DNA of 64,000 bases from Isochrysis galbana. Taxonomy: Eukaryota > Haptophyta > Isochrysidales > Isochrysidaceae. Both the position numbers and the translations under genes were made by a program. Location of the stretch: NCBI GenBank assembly GCA_018136815.1, contig CM030941.1, positions 2,648,984 through 2,712,983 of the forward strand, given 5' to 3'. Of this stretch, positions 1 to 8,891 are shown piece by piece (position 1 is the stretch's first letter; each line of letters opens with the position of its first letter). Below the pieces are notes generated by a model. That model ran no database searches and was not told the DNA's origin. It worked only from the letters and a program-made list of their open reading frames with translations.

Positions 1-1
1 G

Positions 2-667
2 AATCGACCGTATGACGTACTTGTTGAGGAACTGCGGATGTGCAGGAAGAAGACATCCAATAGTGAGACTTTCCAGGAATACCTCTTCCATCTGCTCGGA
101 GGCTTTTCCATCTTCACATCTCATCTCTTACACCCTCAGCGCTCCATGGATAGATGGTGTGAATCCCGGAAGGCAATGAGCGCGCTGGATCGCATCGCGG
201 ACCGCGTCTGGGGGATCAAGAAGAGGAAGAAGGGTGAGCCCCATGCTGAAAAATACACCCCGAATGACGAGAAGAAGAGAACTATCGTGCTGATAGGAGA
301 TGGGTCATTTGGGGACACTTTCCCAAAGAAGAAGTTTGTGCGCGCACTTGCGTCTCGCGGATTGACGATTGTGCTCGACGAGTACAACACTTCTTCGATG
401 TGCCCATGTGGCGAATCCAAACTGCAGGACACTGCGGCGATCTTTCAGGTCGCACCTGATGATGCTCCACATCGCCCTCGGTGCCACAAAGCAGCCGAGC
501 ACGAAGGACCATGTCACGTGATGTCTACTTTTCTTCAAAAACAGCTTGATACCGACCGTGATGAACTAGCGTGCATGCAAATGCTGCTCGCTGGGTACCA
601 AGGATTGTGTCACGGAAATAGACCACAGTGTCTGTGCTCAGGTGTTTGGAGAAAGGGACGTCTGTAG
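2..667 (+). CDS. Fanzor/TnpB-like RNA-guided nuclease, C-terminal part (5' end outside window)
   Basis: The frame is open from the first base of the window, so this is the 3' part of a longer gene; the first internal ATG is at 38. Numbered from that Met, residues 83-93 (IVLIGDGSFGD) and 112-125 (VLDEYNTSSMCPCG) match the end of the RuvC/zinc-ribbon core of Fanzor and TnpB proteins. These typically read DEY-x-TS-x-x-C with a downstream RD-x-x-A motif. E115 would be the RuvC-II glutamate and D175 (in DTDRDELACM) the RuvC-III aspartate. C122, C124, C149 and C159 could bind zinc, though spacing is unusual. Family knowledge: these proteins cut DNA guided by an RNA encoded at the 3' end of their own gene, and they ride in transposons. 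The RuvC-I part is not visible. A related OrfB-type transposase is the alternative. Confidence 0.6.
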   Translation, partial: NRPYDVLVEELRMCRKKTSNSETFQEYLFHLLGGFSIFTSHLLHPQRSMDRWCESRKAMSALDRIADRVWGIKKRKKGEPHAEKYTPNDEKKRTIVLIGDGSFGDTFPKKKFVRALASRGLTIVLDEYNTSSMCPCGESKLQDTAAIFQVAPDDAPHRPRCHKAAEHEGPCHVMSTFLQKQLDTDRDELACMQMLLAGYQGLCHGNRPQCLCSGVWRKGRL

Positions 668-714
668 TGTGAACTGGTGTTTTGTGTCCGCTTAGCGTTT
701 TCGCACATAACGTT

Positions 715-842
715 AGAGGAAAAAGTTTCTATGCACATCTCGTATACGGCGATTAGCTTTGTTTTGTACCACTGTTGTTAATAACTAAAAAGAAAACAGA
801 TATGTTGAAAAACCACCTGGTCCTCTTTTGACGGAACGCGAC
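715..842 (+). repeat. Element terminus downstream of the Fanzor-like gene
   Basis: About 125 bp here, ending TTTTGACGGAACGCGACTT, are repeated in inverted orientation at about 49946-50062, the left end of the ankyrin-carrying element. The shared blocks include AAAAAGTTTCTATGCAC, AGCTTTGTTTTGTACCACT and TGGTCCTCTTTTGACGGAAC. Similarity stops abruptly after the GACTT in both copies, as expected for a transposon end. Confidence 0.7.
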
Positions 843-1352
843 TTCAAGCCCACGCACGCGTCGCGATCCGCGCGCGTGGTGGTGCTGTGGTGGTGGTGGC
901 CGCTGTCCCGCGCGCACGCCGCGCTCAAGCGCGCCTGGTCCTGCGCGCACGCGCGCACGCCGCGCTCGCGCGCGCCGCGCACGGGCGGCCCCCAGCCCCA
1001 GCCCCACTCTAAAAAAACAGTGGCATAAATGGAGGGCGTTTGAAAAACAGTGAAAAACACTGTTTTTGGCCTCCGAAAAAAAACACTGTTTCTGTCTTTC
1101 ACAGCTAGGAGAGCAAGAGACTCCCCCCCCCCCCCCCCCCCCCCCCCCCCCGACCATCCACCGACCGACCCACTCTCGAATCTGGGAATCCGATGCGTGC
1201 GCCCGTGCTTGGAAAACGAAATTTCTGCTTTGTCACATTCGGGATAACACTAAGCTGAAGTGGATCTCCGACGGCATCGCTAGCATTCCCCTCTAGCAGA
1301 GTCTCGACGCCGTCCGTCTCTCTGTCCTCTCTTCCTCAGAAAGTTCGCGAGG
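843..1352. repeat. Low-complexity DNA with a 29-bp C tract
   Basis: Alternating CG-rich sequence (843-1000) is followed by a piece of the AAACACTGTTTTTGGCCTCC hairpin family (about 1030-1118, ending like the MITE at 39.4 kb). An uninterrupted run of C follows at 1123-1151. The last 100 bases are the leader of the beta-propeller gene. No gene is seen before 1353. Confidence 0.6.
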
Positions 1353-2321
1353 ATGCTGCGTGCCGCCCTCGCCCTCGCCACGGTGCTCGGCACCGACGCG
1401 TTCAGCACGTCGCCCGGCTCGGCCGACTACCCCAAGACGATTGATCTGCCAATGGACACCCTGCCCGAGGGCGTTACTGCTGGCGTCGGCAGCATCCTCT
1501 TTGCTGGCTCGCGCGCCAATGGGCGCATCTTCAAGGTGGATACAGCCAGCGGCAGTGTGAATGAACTGGTCGCGCCTCTTCCGGCCACCGAGACGCATGA
1601 GACGTCTTCTCGATGGGCCGTTGGTCTCACGTATGACGTCACGTCCAATGTTGTCTTCTCCGCCGGCGGTCCATCAGGAGAAGTCAGAGCATTTGATGCC
1701 AACTCAGGTAATATTCTTGGTGTGTGGATGCTCAACGTGCCCAACGCGTCAGCCGGAGAGACCGTCTTCATCAACGACTGTGTTGCCAACGAAATGGGCG
1801 TGTACGTCACCAACTCGCGCAAGGCCGAGATGTACCTGCTCCCATTCGGGAGCGGTAACTCGCTGCCCGCTTCCAATGGCTTCATGACCATCCCACTAAT
1901 TGGCGAATGGGACCAATCAGCCTCGGGAAACAATGCCAACGGCATCGAGGCTCTTCCCGACGGCAATTTGCTTGTCATAAATGGGGGTCTTGGAAAATTG
2001 TTCAAGGTCGCACCCTCTGGCCAAGCTACGCTCGTTTCGCTTACTGGTATGGGCGGAGAGTTCCCACTGACGAATGGTGATGGCATCCTCGTGGATGGTT
2101 TGAAGCTGTACGTCGTTCAGAATCGTCTCAACCAGGTGTCCGTGTTCAATATGGCAGCTGACTTTACCACGGGCACCCTTCACAAAGTCATCGTTGATGA
2201 CGATTTCAAGGTGCCCACCACCATCACCAAGGTTGAGGACCGCTTCTATGTCGTCAATGCAAGGTTTGGTGAGAGCCCGCCTCTGGATTATGAAATCATC
2301 CACGTCACGGACTTGCCGTGA
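1353..2321 (+). CDS. Secreted six-bladed beta-propeller (SMP-30/NHL-like) protein
   Basis: A single-exon frame of 322 residues. The ATG at 1353 starts a typical signal peptide (MLRAALALATVLGTDAFS), so the product probably enters the secretory pathway. The rest consists of repeating beta-strand units with a Gly/Asn-rich pattern such as GVGSILFAGSRANGRIFKVD, GLTYDVTSNVVFSAGG, GIEALPDGNLLVINGG and GILVDGLKLYVVQNRLNQV. This pattern is typical of SMP-30/gluconolactonase or NHL-like propellers. Several fungal and bacterial relatives are annotated only as hypothetical. No catalytic metal ligands can be assigned with certainty, so a lactonase activity is not claimed. Codon bias towards G/C and the absence of frame breaks support a live gene. 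It stands alone; the nearest downstream DNA is non-coding. Confidence 0.8.
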   Translation: MLRAALALATVLGTDAFSTSPGSADYPKTIDLPMDTLPEGVTAGVGSILFAGSRANGRIFKVDTASGSVNELVAPLPATETHETSSRWAVGLTYDVTSNVVFSAGGPSGEVRAFDANSGNILGVWMLNVPNASAGETVFINDCVANEMGVYVTNSRKAEMYLLPFGSGNSLPASNGFMTIPLIGEWDQSASGNNANGIEALPDGNLLVINGGLGKLFKVAPSGQATLVSLTGMGGEFPLTNGDGILVDGLKLYVVQNRLNQVSVFNMAADFTTGTLHKVIVDDDFKVPTTITKVEDRFYVVNARFGESPPLDYEIIHVTDLP

Positions 2322-2896
2322 GAATGTACGAGCAGTGCAGTGGCGATTGCGCCGTGATGCGCCCAAAACGCAGCACACCATCATGCCAGCGATGGCTTAA
2401 GCACGCGCCACAGGTGTGATGGCGTGAGGTGTCGCCGGAACCCAAGGAACAATCCATCATCATGTTGCCACAAGGCTAGTGCATTAGGTTGTCGTGTTTG
2501 TGTGAGGGTACGCTTTGTTCAGGTGCTCGGGTTTCTACAGCGAAAAATAACCTTTGAAGATGCCATCTACTGCTACTAGTCCTGCCCTCCCAAGGCGTTC
2601 TGACGACATCGCCCTTATCCCTCACCCCAACCCCACGCCCGAAGTCGGCGCACGAGGCTCTTGGAAAAGGCCCCCCCAAACAATGTGCGCGCTTCACTTC
2701 CCGCCGGGAGTGATATAGCGAGATTCACAAAACTCAGACAGATTGAAAAGGACAAACAAAACACTAAAGGCTCTCTAACCTTGATAGGATTAAGCCCCAA
2801 TGTAGCCGCTATCCCTAGGTTCAGATTGTTTTTTAAACGAGTTGTTTATGCCCCGCCAAAGCCCGATCCCTTCAGTTTTGGGATGGAGGTATTATT

Positions 2897-2935
2897 ATTA
2901 AAAAAAACCTTTTAATGTTCTCGCCTCGCGCGCGG
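2897..2935 (-). mobile_element. 3' tail of a short retroelement (TTAAAAGGTTTTTTT type)
   Basis: Read on the minus strand, GAGAACATTAAAAGG is followed by seven T. Very similar tails end at 5231 (GAGAATTTTAAAAGGTTTTTTT) and 53077 (AGAATATTAAAAGGTTTTTTTT) on the plus strand. The flank is an ATT microsatellite. It probably marks the 3' end of a non-LTR or SINE-like family. The rest of 2325-3200 shows no gene. Confidence 0.4.
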
Positions 2936-3201
2936 CCACGGGTTTAACTACTGTAGCCACGCCCATTTCCCTTCCTCTCCCTCGCTTCCCGCCTTGCGGC
3001 AACTCCCCTCGTGCACTACTTGGGGCCCAGGTTGCGGGGGGGGTTAGGTTGGGCGGGGTGCACCGGCCCCTAGTGGCGATTCCCCATCTTCCTCCTGTGC
3101 CTCTAGGTGGCCCGTTTCTCCTGTGTCGAGGCGTAGGCGTCATCTCATGGTACGCTGGTTGTCTCTTGTGTTGCTGTTGTTGTTTTTACATGGAGGTATT
3201 A

Positions 3202-3224
3202 TTGTTGTTGTTGTTGTTGTTGTT

Positions 3225-3316
<92 letters not shown>

Positions 3317-3318
3317 TG
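3202..3318 (+). repeat. (TTG)n(TCG)n microsatellite
   Basis: About 7 TTG units are followed by about 30 TCG units in a perfect trinucleotide array. All six frames stay open through it and give poly-Val, poly-Ser or poly-Asp, which explains the long artefactual frames here. Confidence 0.95.
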
Positions 3319-3339
3319 TTGTTAGTTATAATTATTATT

Positions 3340-3556
3340 ATATATCTTGGGTGAGGGGCGAATCTTTCCCCTTGATGCAAGTTGCATGCAAGCCTGTCGC
3401 ATTCGCGAATCAACGCTCGTTAGGCTTCTCTTCGTCGTTCGGTATTTATCGTTATAATTCTCTCGTTCTCGTCCTCGGTCAAAAGCTTCGCTTGGACGCA
3501 TAGGATCTTGGGTTGTGGAGCGCCCTCTCTCTTACTCTCGAAGAGAAGGGAAGTTT
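3340..3556 (+). mobile_element. Chimeric LTR fragment (family B piece joined to family A start)
   Basis: 3350-3394 (GAATCTTTCCCCTTGATGCA...) matches the inner part of the family B LTR at 43213-43260. From TGTCGCATTCGCGAATC at 3395 the sequence follows the start of the family A LTR (22691 and 62161) for about 160 bp, then ends. It is a recombined or nested remnant with no coding content. The stretch from 3560 to 3970 shows only a short direct repeat (CGCAGTGTGGCTAGGCTATG at about 3568 and 3737). Confidence 0.7.
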
Positions 3557-3974
3557 CCCCACGTTCGCAGTGTGGCTAGGCTATGTGCGACTGGAAGTGG
3601 TATAATTGCCTTAAAGGAATCTTAATGCCTTAAAGGCCTACACGCTCAGCTGAATGGGTATGGGAAGGAGGGAGAGCAAAATCAGTCGTCCTTGCCGCCG
3701 CCTTCTGTGAACGCTCGTTACTACAAAACGATACATTCGCAGTGTGGCTAGGCTATGTGCGACTGGAAGTGGTATAATTGCCACCACCCACCCACTACGC
3801 AGTAGGAAGAGTAGAGAAGATGTCAGCCCTGTTCGCGCGAGGCTGAGTAATGCGAGTCTAGAAGCCAACCGAGGAGGGCGTATGCTGTGTCACTTGGGCC
3901 GACGGTCGGGTCGGTCGATGTAGTGTTTCTCTCGCGTGGCGGTGCCGGGTGCCCAACCGCCAAGCCAATCGCCT

Positions 3975-4569
3975 CTAGCCCGGGGAACCTTGATGGCTTC
4001 TGCGGCCGAAGAGCCGCCGGCGCGGAGAGAATGACCCAAGTAGGCGAACCCGGGAGGAGCCACGATGCTGTGGTCGGTGAGAACGCGAGCTACCCACCCG
4101 GACATGGAAGCGGTGGTGGGAGGGCTCTAGCATGTCGTACGCCAAGAGTATCTCGAGGCCGTCGCCCTCCAACTTGTACGTGGTTGTGCATAGCACCTGC
4201 GCAGCAGTGTGCGAGGTGCGAGGGGAATGAGAGTGCTATAGAGGGATCGAGCGCTGACGGCGCGCGGGCGCGTGCTCGTGGGATGCTCACCTCCATGTCC
4301 ATAGCTACGGCAAGTTCAAGCTGCAAGTCAACCGAGCGCGTAGCAAATGTGTTTCTCAAGGCAGTTGTTGTTGCACCCCCAATGCCACGCTCTGACAATT
4401 GAGTCAAGAAAGCATCAAGGTGGTGGAAATTCTCGCCTATGTCTTTCATAACTTCCCAGCGAGACCACCAGCGGATATTAGAGAAACCTTTCATGGAGCG
4501 GCCTGCGATCTCGTGCCAAAGACTCTTAGCTGCCTGAGTATGGGAGATGAGCGTGAGCCATGGGCTCAA
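3975..4569 (-). pseudogene. hAT-like transposase remnant
   Basis: On the minus strand, the frame 4569-4200 reads AGRSMKGFSNIRWWSRWEV and KDIGENFHHLDAFL. A second frame just downstream (4196-4110) reads TTTYKLEGDGLEILLAYDML. Both resemble the C-terminal half of hAT-family transposases (N-x-RWWSR-x-E-V; TYKLEGDG). The break between the two frames and the lack of a catalytic N-terminal half show that it is dead. A hAT origin is inferred from these short motifs only. Confidence 0.45.
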
Positions 4570-4734
4570 GAACTCTTCAACCGCGCTCGGAAAATGAGCC
4601 CAAATTTCGAAAAAAAAATTCCGAAATCCTGGCCTGTCCCTAGGTGTCGTGATAGTACCGGGCTAGTGGGAGTAGTGGTACTAACGCTCAGTTGTTTTAT
4701 TAACATCAATCTCTCACTATCCATCACTCTAGGG

Positions 4735-4935
4735 CCGCTAGGAGCGCCTCGCCGCCCCACCGCCCTTCGTTCGCCGTTCGTCCCCAGTCCAAACACCCAA
4801 ATGGGGTTGCCCGACCCAGTCCAGAATTTCATTCACCCGACTCCCGGCGGGGAGGAGAGCCAAAGCGCCGCGCTAGCCGCCGGTGCCGCTCGCGACGGAG
4901 TGGCTCAGAGCCCTCCGGTAGCGCTCGACTCGACA
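4735..4935 (+). repeat. Dispersed repeat E (inverted copy at about 42525-42725)
   Basis: The stretch from CTAGGGCCGCTAGGAGCGCC through AGAATTTCATTCACCCGACT to GTGGCTCAGAGCCCTCCG is found again, reverse-complemented, next to the family B LTR end at 42735. It probably belongs to a transposon flank. The sequence after it (4936-5230) shows no supported gene; it ends in the TTAAAAGGTTTTTTT tail at about 5231. Confidence 0.7.
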
Positions 4936-5526
4936 CTTCCACGGACTCGTCGGCATGCGCGCGGTCTGTGATGAGGCACCCGTGCTGCTCATCTCGCTCG
5001 CGTGGCCCACCATGCTGATGCTCGGGTAGGACGTGAGCACGCTCGAGCACCAGACGCGGGAGCAGCAGGCGCAACGCGTGCGCGCGGGCCACCACTCGGA
5101 GATGAGCGGCATCTCGAGCCTCGCCTTTGCGCTCGGCAGCCTGCTGATGACGCGCATGGGGCGCCAGTGGCGTGGCTACGAGAGAACGATCCAGGGCCAC
5201 GTGTGAGGCGAGAATTTTAAAAGGTTTTTTTATCCCTCACTCACTCACCCTTCCGCAGTATTTCCAGCCCTATCCCCTCGTGAGGCACGCCTGGAGTTTG
5301 CCTTTGCTGATTACATAAGACATAGATAGATAGGAGGGTTTGTCGCTGTTTGTACTTTATACTACGCGAGGCGCACAGCGGCGCGCAAGTGCTGTAGCAG
5401 GAGCAGCGAAAAGGCGGAGGAGGCGAGGGAGCCAGCCAAGATGGAGCACGGGGGGGAGAGAGGAGGTGGCGACCAATCACTTCGTTGTCGTGGCTTGGGA
5501 GTTGGAGATGATCCCTCCGCTGTGAA

Positions 5527-6366
5527 CCCCGCCTATTTACTGACGTAAACGGGGCTCGATTCTCACTTCTCACCACACTCCTTTGGGCGGGGTGCAAATC
5601 CCCCCCGCTCCGTCTTCTCGCTCTCCCCTTCCGCTCTCCCTGCGACGCGTCGCCATGCGCGCGCCATGGCGCACGTGCTGCGACCTGCTCTCTGGGGTCC
5701 GGGGGGGAGGGGCGGGGGGCTCCGGGAGCCGGGAGGGCCAGCCAGGGAGGGCTAAGGGTAGCGCAGCGGCGCCGGGACGGCGCGCTCTTTCCACTGGGAG
5801 AGGGGTGCAACAAAAGTGCGTGGATAGCCCTGAATCTTCAGATATTGAACCTACTTTTATAAGTGGGGGTCAATGGGGGCCTCGCGCCCCCCTCTGTCCA
5901 TCGCGGACACCCCCCGGGTGGGCCCGTACATTCAACCCCAGCCCCTGCCCTCTGGCAGGGGCAGGGCACTCATCAATTCAGCCCAGACCCCTAGTGGGCG
6001 CGGGTCGCGAGCCGCACTCCCAGGCCCGCATGGGCCTGCTCTCGTACTGACTCCCCCCCCCATCCCTGGTCGCCAGGCAGACAGGGGCCTCAGGGCTGCA
6101 CCCAAGGCCAGCGAGGCGAGCGAGGGAGAGGCAGGGGGGGCCAGGGGCTGAGCCCCAGCCTCCACTGCCCCCTGAGCTGCCCCTGCTGGTCCTCTGGGCG
6201 CCCCTGAAGGACCTCTGAGAGCAGGCCATGGCGCGCCGCATGGCGACGCGCCGCAGGGACCGGGGCGGAAGAGAATGGAACGAGGGAGAGGGGGGGATTT
6301 GCACCCCCCCCGATGGAGTGTGGTGAGAAACGAGACCCATTTGCGTTAGCAAATGGGCGGAGGGGG
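5527..6366. mobile_element. Foldback element with about 170-bp inverted ends
   Basis: The left arm (5527 to about 5700, starting CCCCGCCTATTTACTGACG) is the inverted copy of the right arm (about 6205-6366, ending CGTTAGCAAATGGGCGGAGG). The arms share GAGAGCAGG, CCATGGCGCG, GCATGGCGACGCG, GGGGGGATTTGCACCCC and GGAGTGTGGTGAGAA in the same order with point changes. The interior is GC-rich and carries no transposase. It contains a block (GTCAATGGGGGCCTCGCGCC) also seen at about 61495-61525. Probably non-autonomous. Confidence 0.7.
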
Positions 6367-6384
6367 GCGGCTGGCGACAGGAGG

Positions 6385-6690
6385 AAGGAGGAGGGAGAGA
6401 CTCAAGACGCCTACGGGAACCACTGTGGCAGGTATCTCGAGGCGCAGTCTTTTATTTCTCGAGGACAGCTCGCGGCGAGAGCTGTAAGGGCCGTTCTTCT
6501 ATTTTGACGAGAGGTTCCTCCCCCCCCCCGGTGCTTTTTCCCGGAGAGTCGGCCGGCGTCGACCGGTCCGCCTCAATGGGTTTTCCCCCATTTTAACTTG
6601 TGGGGAGTTAGAATGGGAGCCGGGGGCATGCGAGGGGGGAGATGTGGAGGGGTGCATAGTACATAGTAGTATGTATCTGTGACAACAGCA
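6385..6690 (+). repeat. Dispersed repeat C (inverted copy at about 34915-35215)
   Basis: Shared blocks include GGCAGGTATCTCGAGGCGCA, GTCTTTTATTTCTCGAGGAC, AGCTCGCGGCGAGAGCTGTA and GAGAGGTTCCTCCCCCCCC. The two copies are in opposite orientation. No gene is visible between 6690 and 7068 apart from a further short repeat (TAGTACCGGGCTAGTGAGAG at about 6732, also at 4655). Confidence 0.75.
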
Positions 6691-7068
6691 CGCGCAAGGT
6701 GTACGGGCAGGTGCGCTGAGGGCTGTCGTGTTAGTACCGGGCTAGTGAGAGTAGTGGTACTAATGCTCAGATAGATTGTTGTTGAATCTTCAGATATTCT
6801 TTTCCCCCTCCGCTTCCACACTGACCCCGCCCCGACCGCTTCGGATTGGACCCCCCCCTAGGACCTCCCCCCCTATTCTTATAGCGACCCATTTCCTCAG
6901 AGCCTGTACCTCATCTTGGAAGCGTTCAGCATGAATAAGCGCCTACTCTCTCGTTGCATTATACGCGCGTGGGCCTGCCATCGTAGCCACAATTACGAGT
7001 GTGGCGCGTTCCTTCAAAGTGTGTACACCTCAACTACTTGTCTCCTCTTGTCCAAGAGAGAGACACGC

Positions 7069-8046
7069 TCACCAATTGTTGCGCTCGGCAAGATCGTTGT
7101 CAGACGTCTTCGTGGCGGCATCCGCGTCCTGCTTGCGCCTCCCCTCGTACAGCCTGTTGCCCCCGAAGCACGAAGCATCGCTCGTAAAGAAACTGTTCAC
7201 CACCTCCTGTGACTCCTCAGCTGCATCTGCTTCTGGGTCCTCGTAATACCGCGAGCCCATACCTGCTGCCTCACCGCCGATCCTTACGGGTGGGATGCCG
7301 TTCGCCTTGCGGTACGCATTGGAGTCGCGCAAAGAATACGAGCACCCGCAGTACTCCTGCTTATAGAAGCGCTGCTCGGCGTTGATTCGATACTTGCGCT
7401 GCGTCATCGCTTCCGTTTGCCAGTCGTACACCCAATAGTACGGCTGGAACCCATGCTTCGCCGCAGCCTGTAAGCCCGAAGCATTGACCTGTTTCGTGTC
7501 CTTCCAACGGGATGTGGCATTTGTGGTCGTGAAGCAGTCGAAGCCGTTCTCTTTGGCGTAGGCCGCTGTCACATCCATCCTCATGTCGAAACACATGGAG
7601 CAACGTCGCCCCCTCTCCGGCTCAAACTCCAGGCCGCGTGCGCGTCTATGGAACTCATCCGAGTCGTAATCACAGTCCACGAAGGGAATGCGCAGCTTCT
7701 CAGCGTACCGCTTATTCTCCGCCTTTCGGATCTCGTACTCGGCGCGTGGGTGGATGTTCGGGTTGTAGAAGAAGATGGTGACATCGTGCCCGGCGCTCAC
7801 CATCTCCTCGATCATGGCACCCGAGCAGGGTGCGCAGCACGAGTGGAGCAGCACCTTTTTACGGTGGTGCTGCGCCGAAAGTGGCGGCTCCGAGCGATAA
7901 TCATTTGCAGGTGGTAAGGATAGATTGCGATGGCTCAACGCGTACGCTGCGTGGGCAGGCAGGTGATGCAGCTGCAGCGCGGCCGGCAATGGCTCCAGCG
8001 CTGAGCGTGAGGCCCTGCGGGAAAGGGCGGCCACTGTGCGGCGCAT
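7069..8046 (-). CDS. queH: Epoxyqueuosine reductase, QueH type, with N-terminal presequence
   Basis: QueH (formerly DUF208) reduces epoxyqueuosine to queuosine in tRNA, using an iron-sulfur cluster and a second metal. I place the start at the ATG at 8046, giving 325 residues. Residues 1-60 are rich in Arg, Ala and Ser with no acidic residues before Glu-18, which resembles an organelle presequence. The core begins at KVLLHSCCAPCSGAM (C70, C71, C74). It continues with FYNPNIHP, RRCSMCF (C149, C152), TTTNATSRWKDT and YCGCSYSLRDSN (C233, C235). All the cysteines expected of the family are present. The frame stays open 133 codons upstream of this Met, but that part is low-complexity and looks like leader. 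The last 70 residues are a low-conservation tail. A bacterial-type queuosine salvage/synthesis enzyme in a eukaryote points to endosymbiotic or lateral origin. Confidence 0.88.
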   Translation of the reverse strand: MRRTVAALSRRASRSALEPLPAALQLHHLPAHAAYALSHRNLSLPPANDYRSEPPLSAQHHRKKVLLHSCCAPCSGAMIEEMVSAGHDVTIFFYNPNIHPRAEYEIRKAENKRYAEKLRIPFVDCDYDSDEFHRRARGLEFEPERGRRCSMCFDMRMDVTAAYAKENGFDCFTTTNATSRWKDTKQVNASGLQAAAKHGFQPYYWVYDWQTEAMTQRKYRINAEQRFYKQEYCGCSYSLRDSNAYRKANGIPPVRIGGEAAGMGSRYYEDPEADAAEESQEVVNSFFTSDASCFGGNRLYEGRRKQDADAATKTSDNDLAERNNW

Positions 8047-8481
8047 CGCAGCCGAGAGCGAGGGGAAGGAGGGGGGAAGGGGAAAGTGAGCGGAGAGGGC
8101 GAGCGAGGCGCGCGCGATAGAGGGAGGGAGGGAGGGAGGGAGAGGGAGAGAGAGCCGAGAGAGGGGAGGGGCGGGGGGAAGCGGACTGGCGGCGTGCGCC
8201 CGAGCGGCGGGGACGGGAGGAGAAAGGGGAGCAGATATAATACTACTAATAATAATTGATGTTATCCTAGCCAACCTCACTAATGACCAGCGGGCTTTAG
8301 TTGGCGCTAGTGGACTGCGACGGAGCAACGAGGGGGCGCGATTAGACTGGAGAAAGAGGAGAAAACAAAACCCCCACCCGCCAGGGCTAGAAGGGGTACG
8401 CTCCCCTCTTCTCTCCTTCGCCGCCGCGCGCCCCGCACCGCCCAAGCTCTTCCCCTCTCTCTCTCTCAGGCCAGCACGGCC

Positions 8482-8891
8482 ATGCTGGCATCACTCCCAG
8501 CTACCAGCACGCCCGCCGGCGCCGCGGCACCGGACCTCGACATCGCACCCGCTCCGGCTTCCCCGCCCCCGTCAGGCGAGCAGGCCCCCCCAGTCCCACC
8601 CCCTGACGACACGCTCCCACTAGACGCTCTCACGCTTTTGGACGAGACGAAGGCAGCACTCACCCGCCGGCAGGGCGCCGACCCTCACCGGCGCGCTCGT
8701 CGTCGTCGACGACGGCCGTCGGCGCCGGTGGATGTTCGTGCGCGGCGCTCTTCCCGCCGGCGGATACGTGCTCGTGCCGGAGAAGGGCCAAAACCAGAAC
8801 TCCAAGTCCTTCACGGGACTTCAGTTGGCTGCGTCCCTCCTGGCGGTTCTCTGCGACTTCGTGGGCTCGACGCGGCGGCGCCGAGGTGATG
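8482..8891 (+). pseudogene. Unidentified coding remnant, frameshifted, ending at a transposase fragment
   Basis: It begins MLASLPATSTPAGAAAPDL and runs 66 codons to about 8680. A +1 frame then reads TLTGALVVVDDGRRRRWMFV, GYVLVPEKGQNQNSKSFTG and LQLAASLLAVLCDFVGST up to a stop at 8889-8891, where the minus-strand IS5-like sequence starts. No GT-AG intron explains the shift. I do not recognise the protein. It sits head-to-head with queH, 435 bp apart. It may be a gene 3'-truncated by the insertion, or two unrelated open frames. Confidence 0.3.

Noticed and set aside
1427-2086. 219-codon minus-strand frame under the beta-propeller gene
   Set aside because: It is the antisense shadow of a strongly supported plus-strand gene with a signal peptide.
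3123-3503. Open frames of poly-Val, poly-Ser and poly-Asp
   Set aside because: They are produced by the (TTG)n(TCG)n microsatellite; all frames are open there and no unique coding sequence flanks it.
4982-5200. Possible exon reading AGHHSEMSGISSLAFALGSL
   Set aside because: A short frame without a start, splice signals or a recognisable family; it lies between two repeats.
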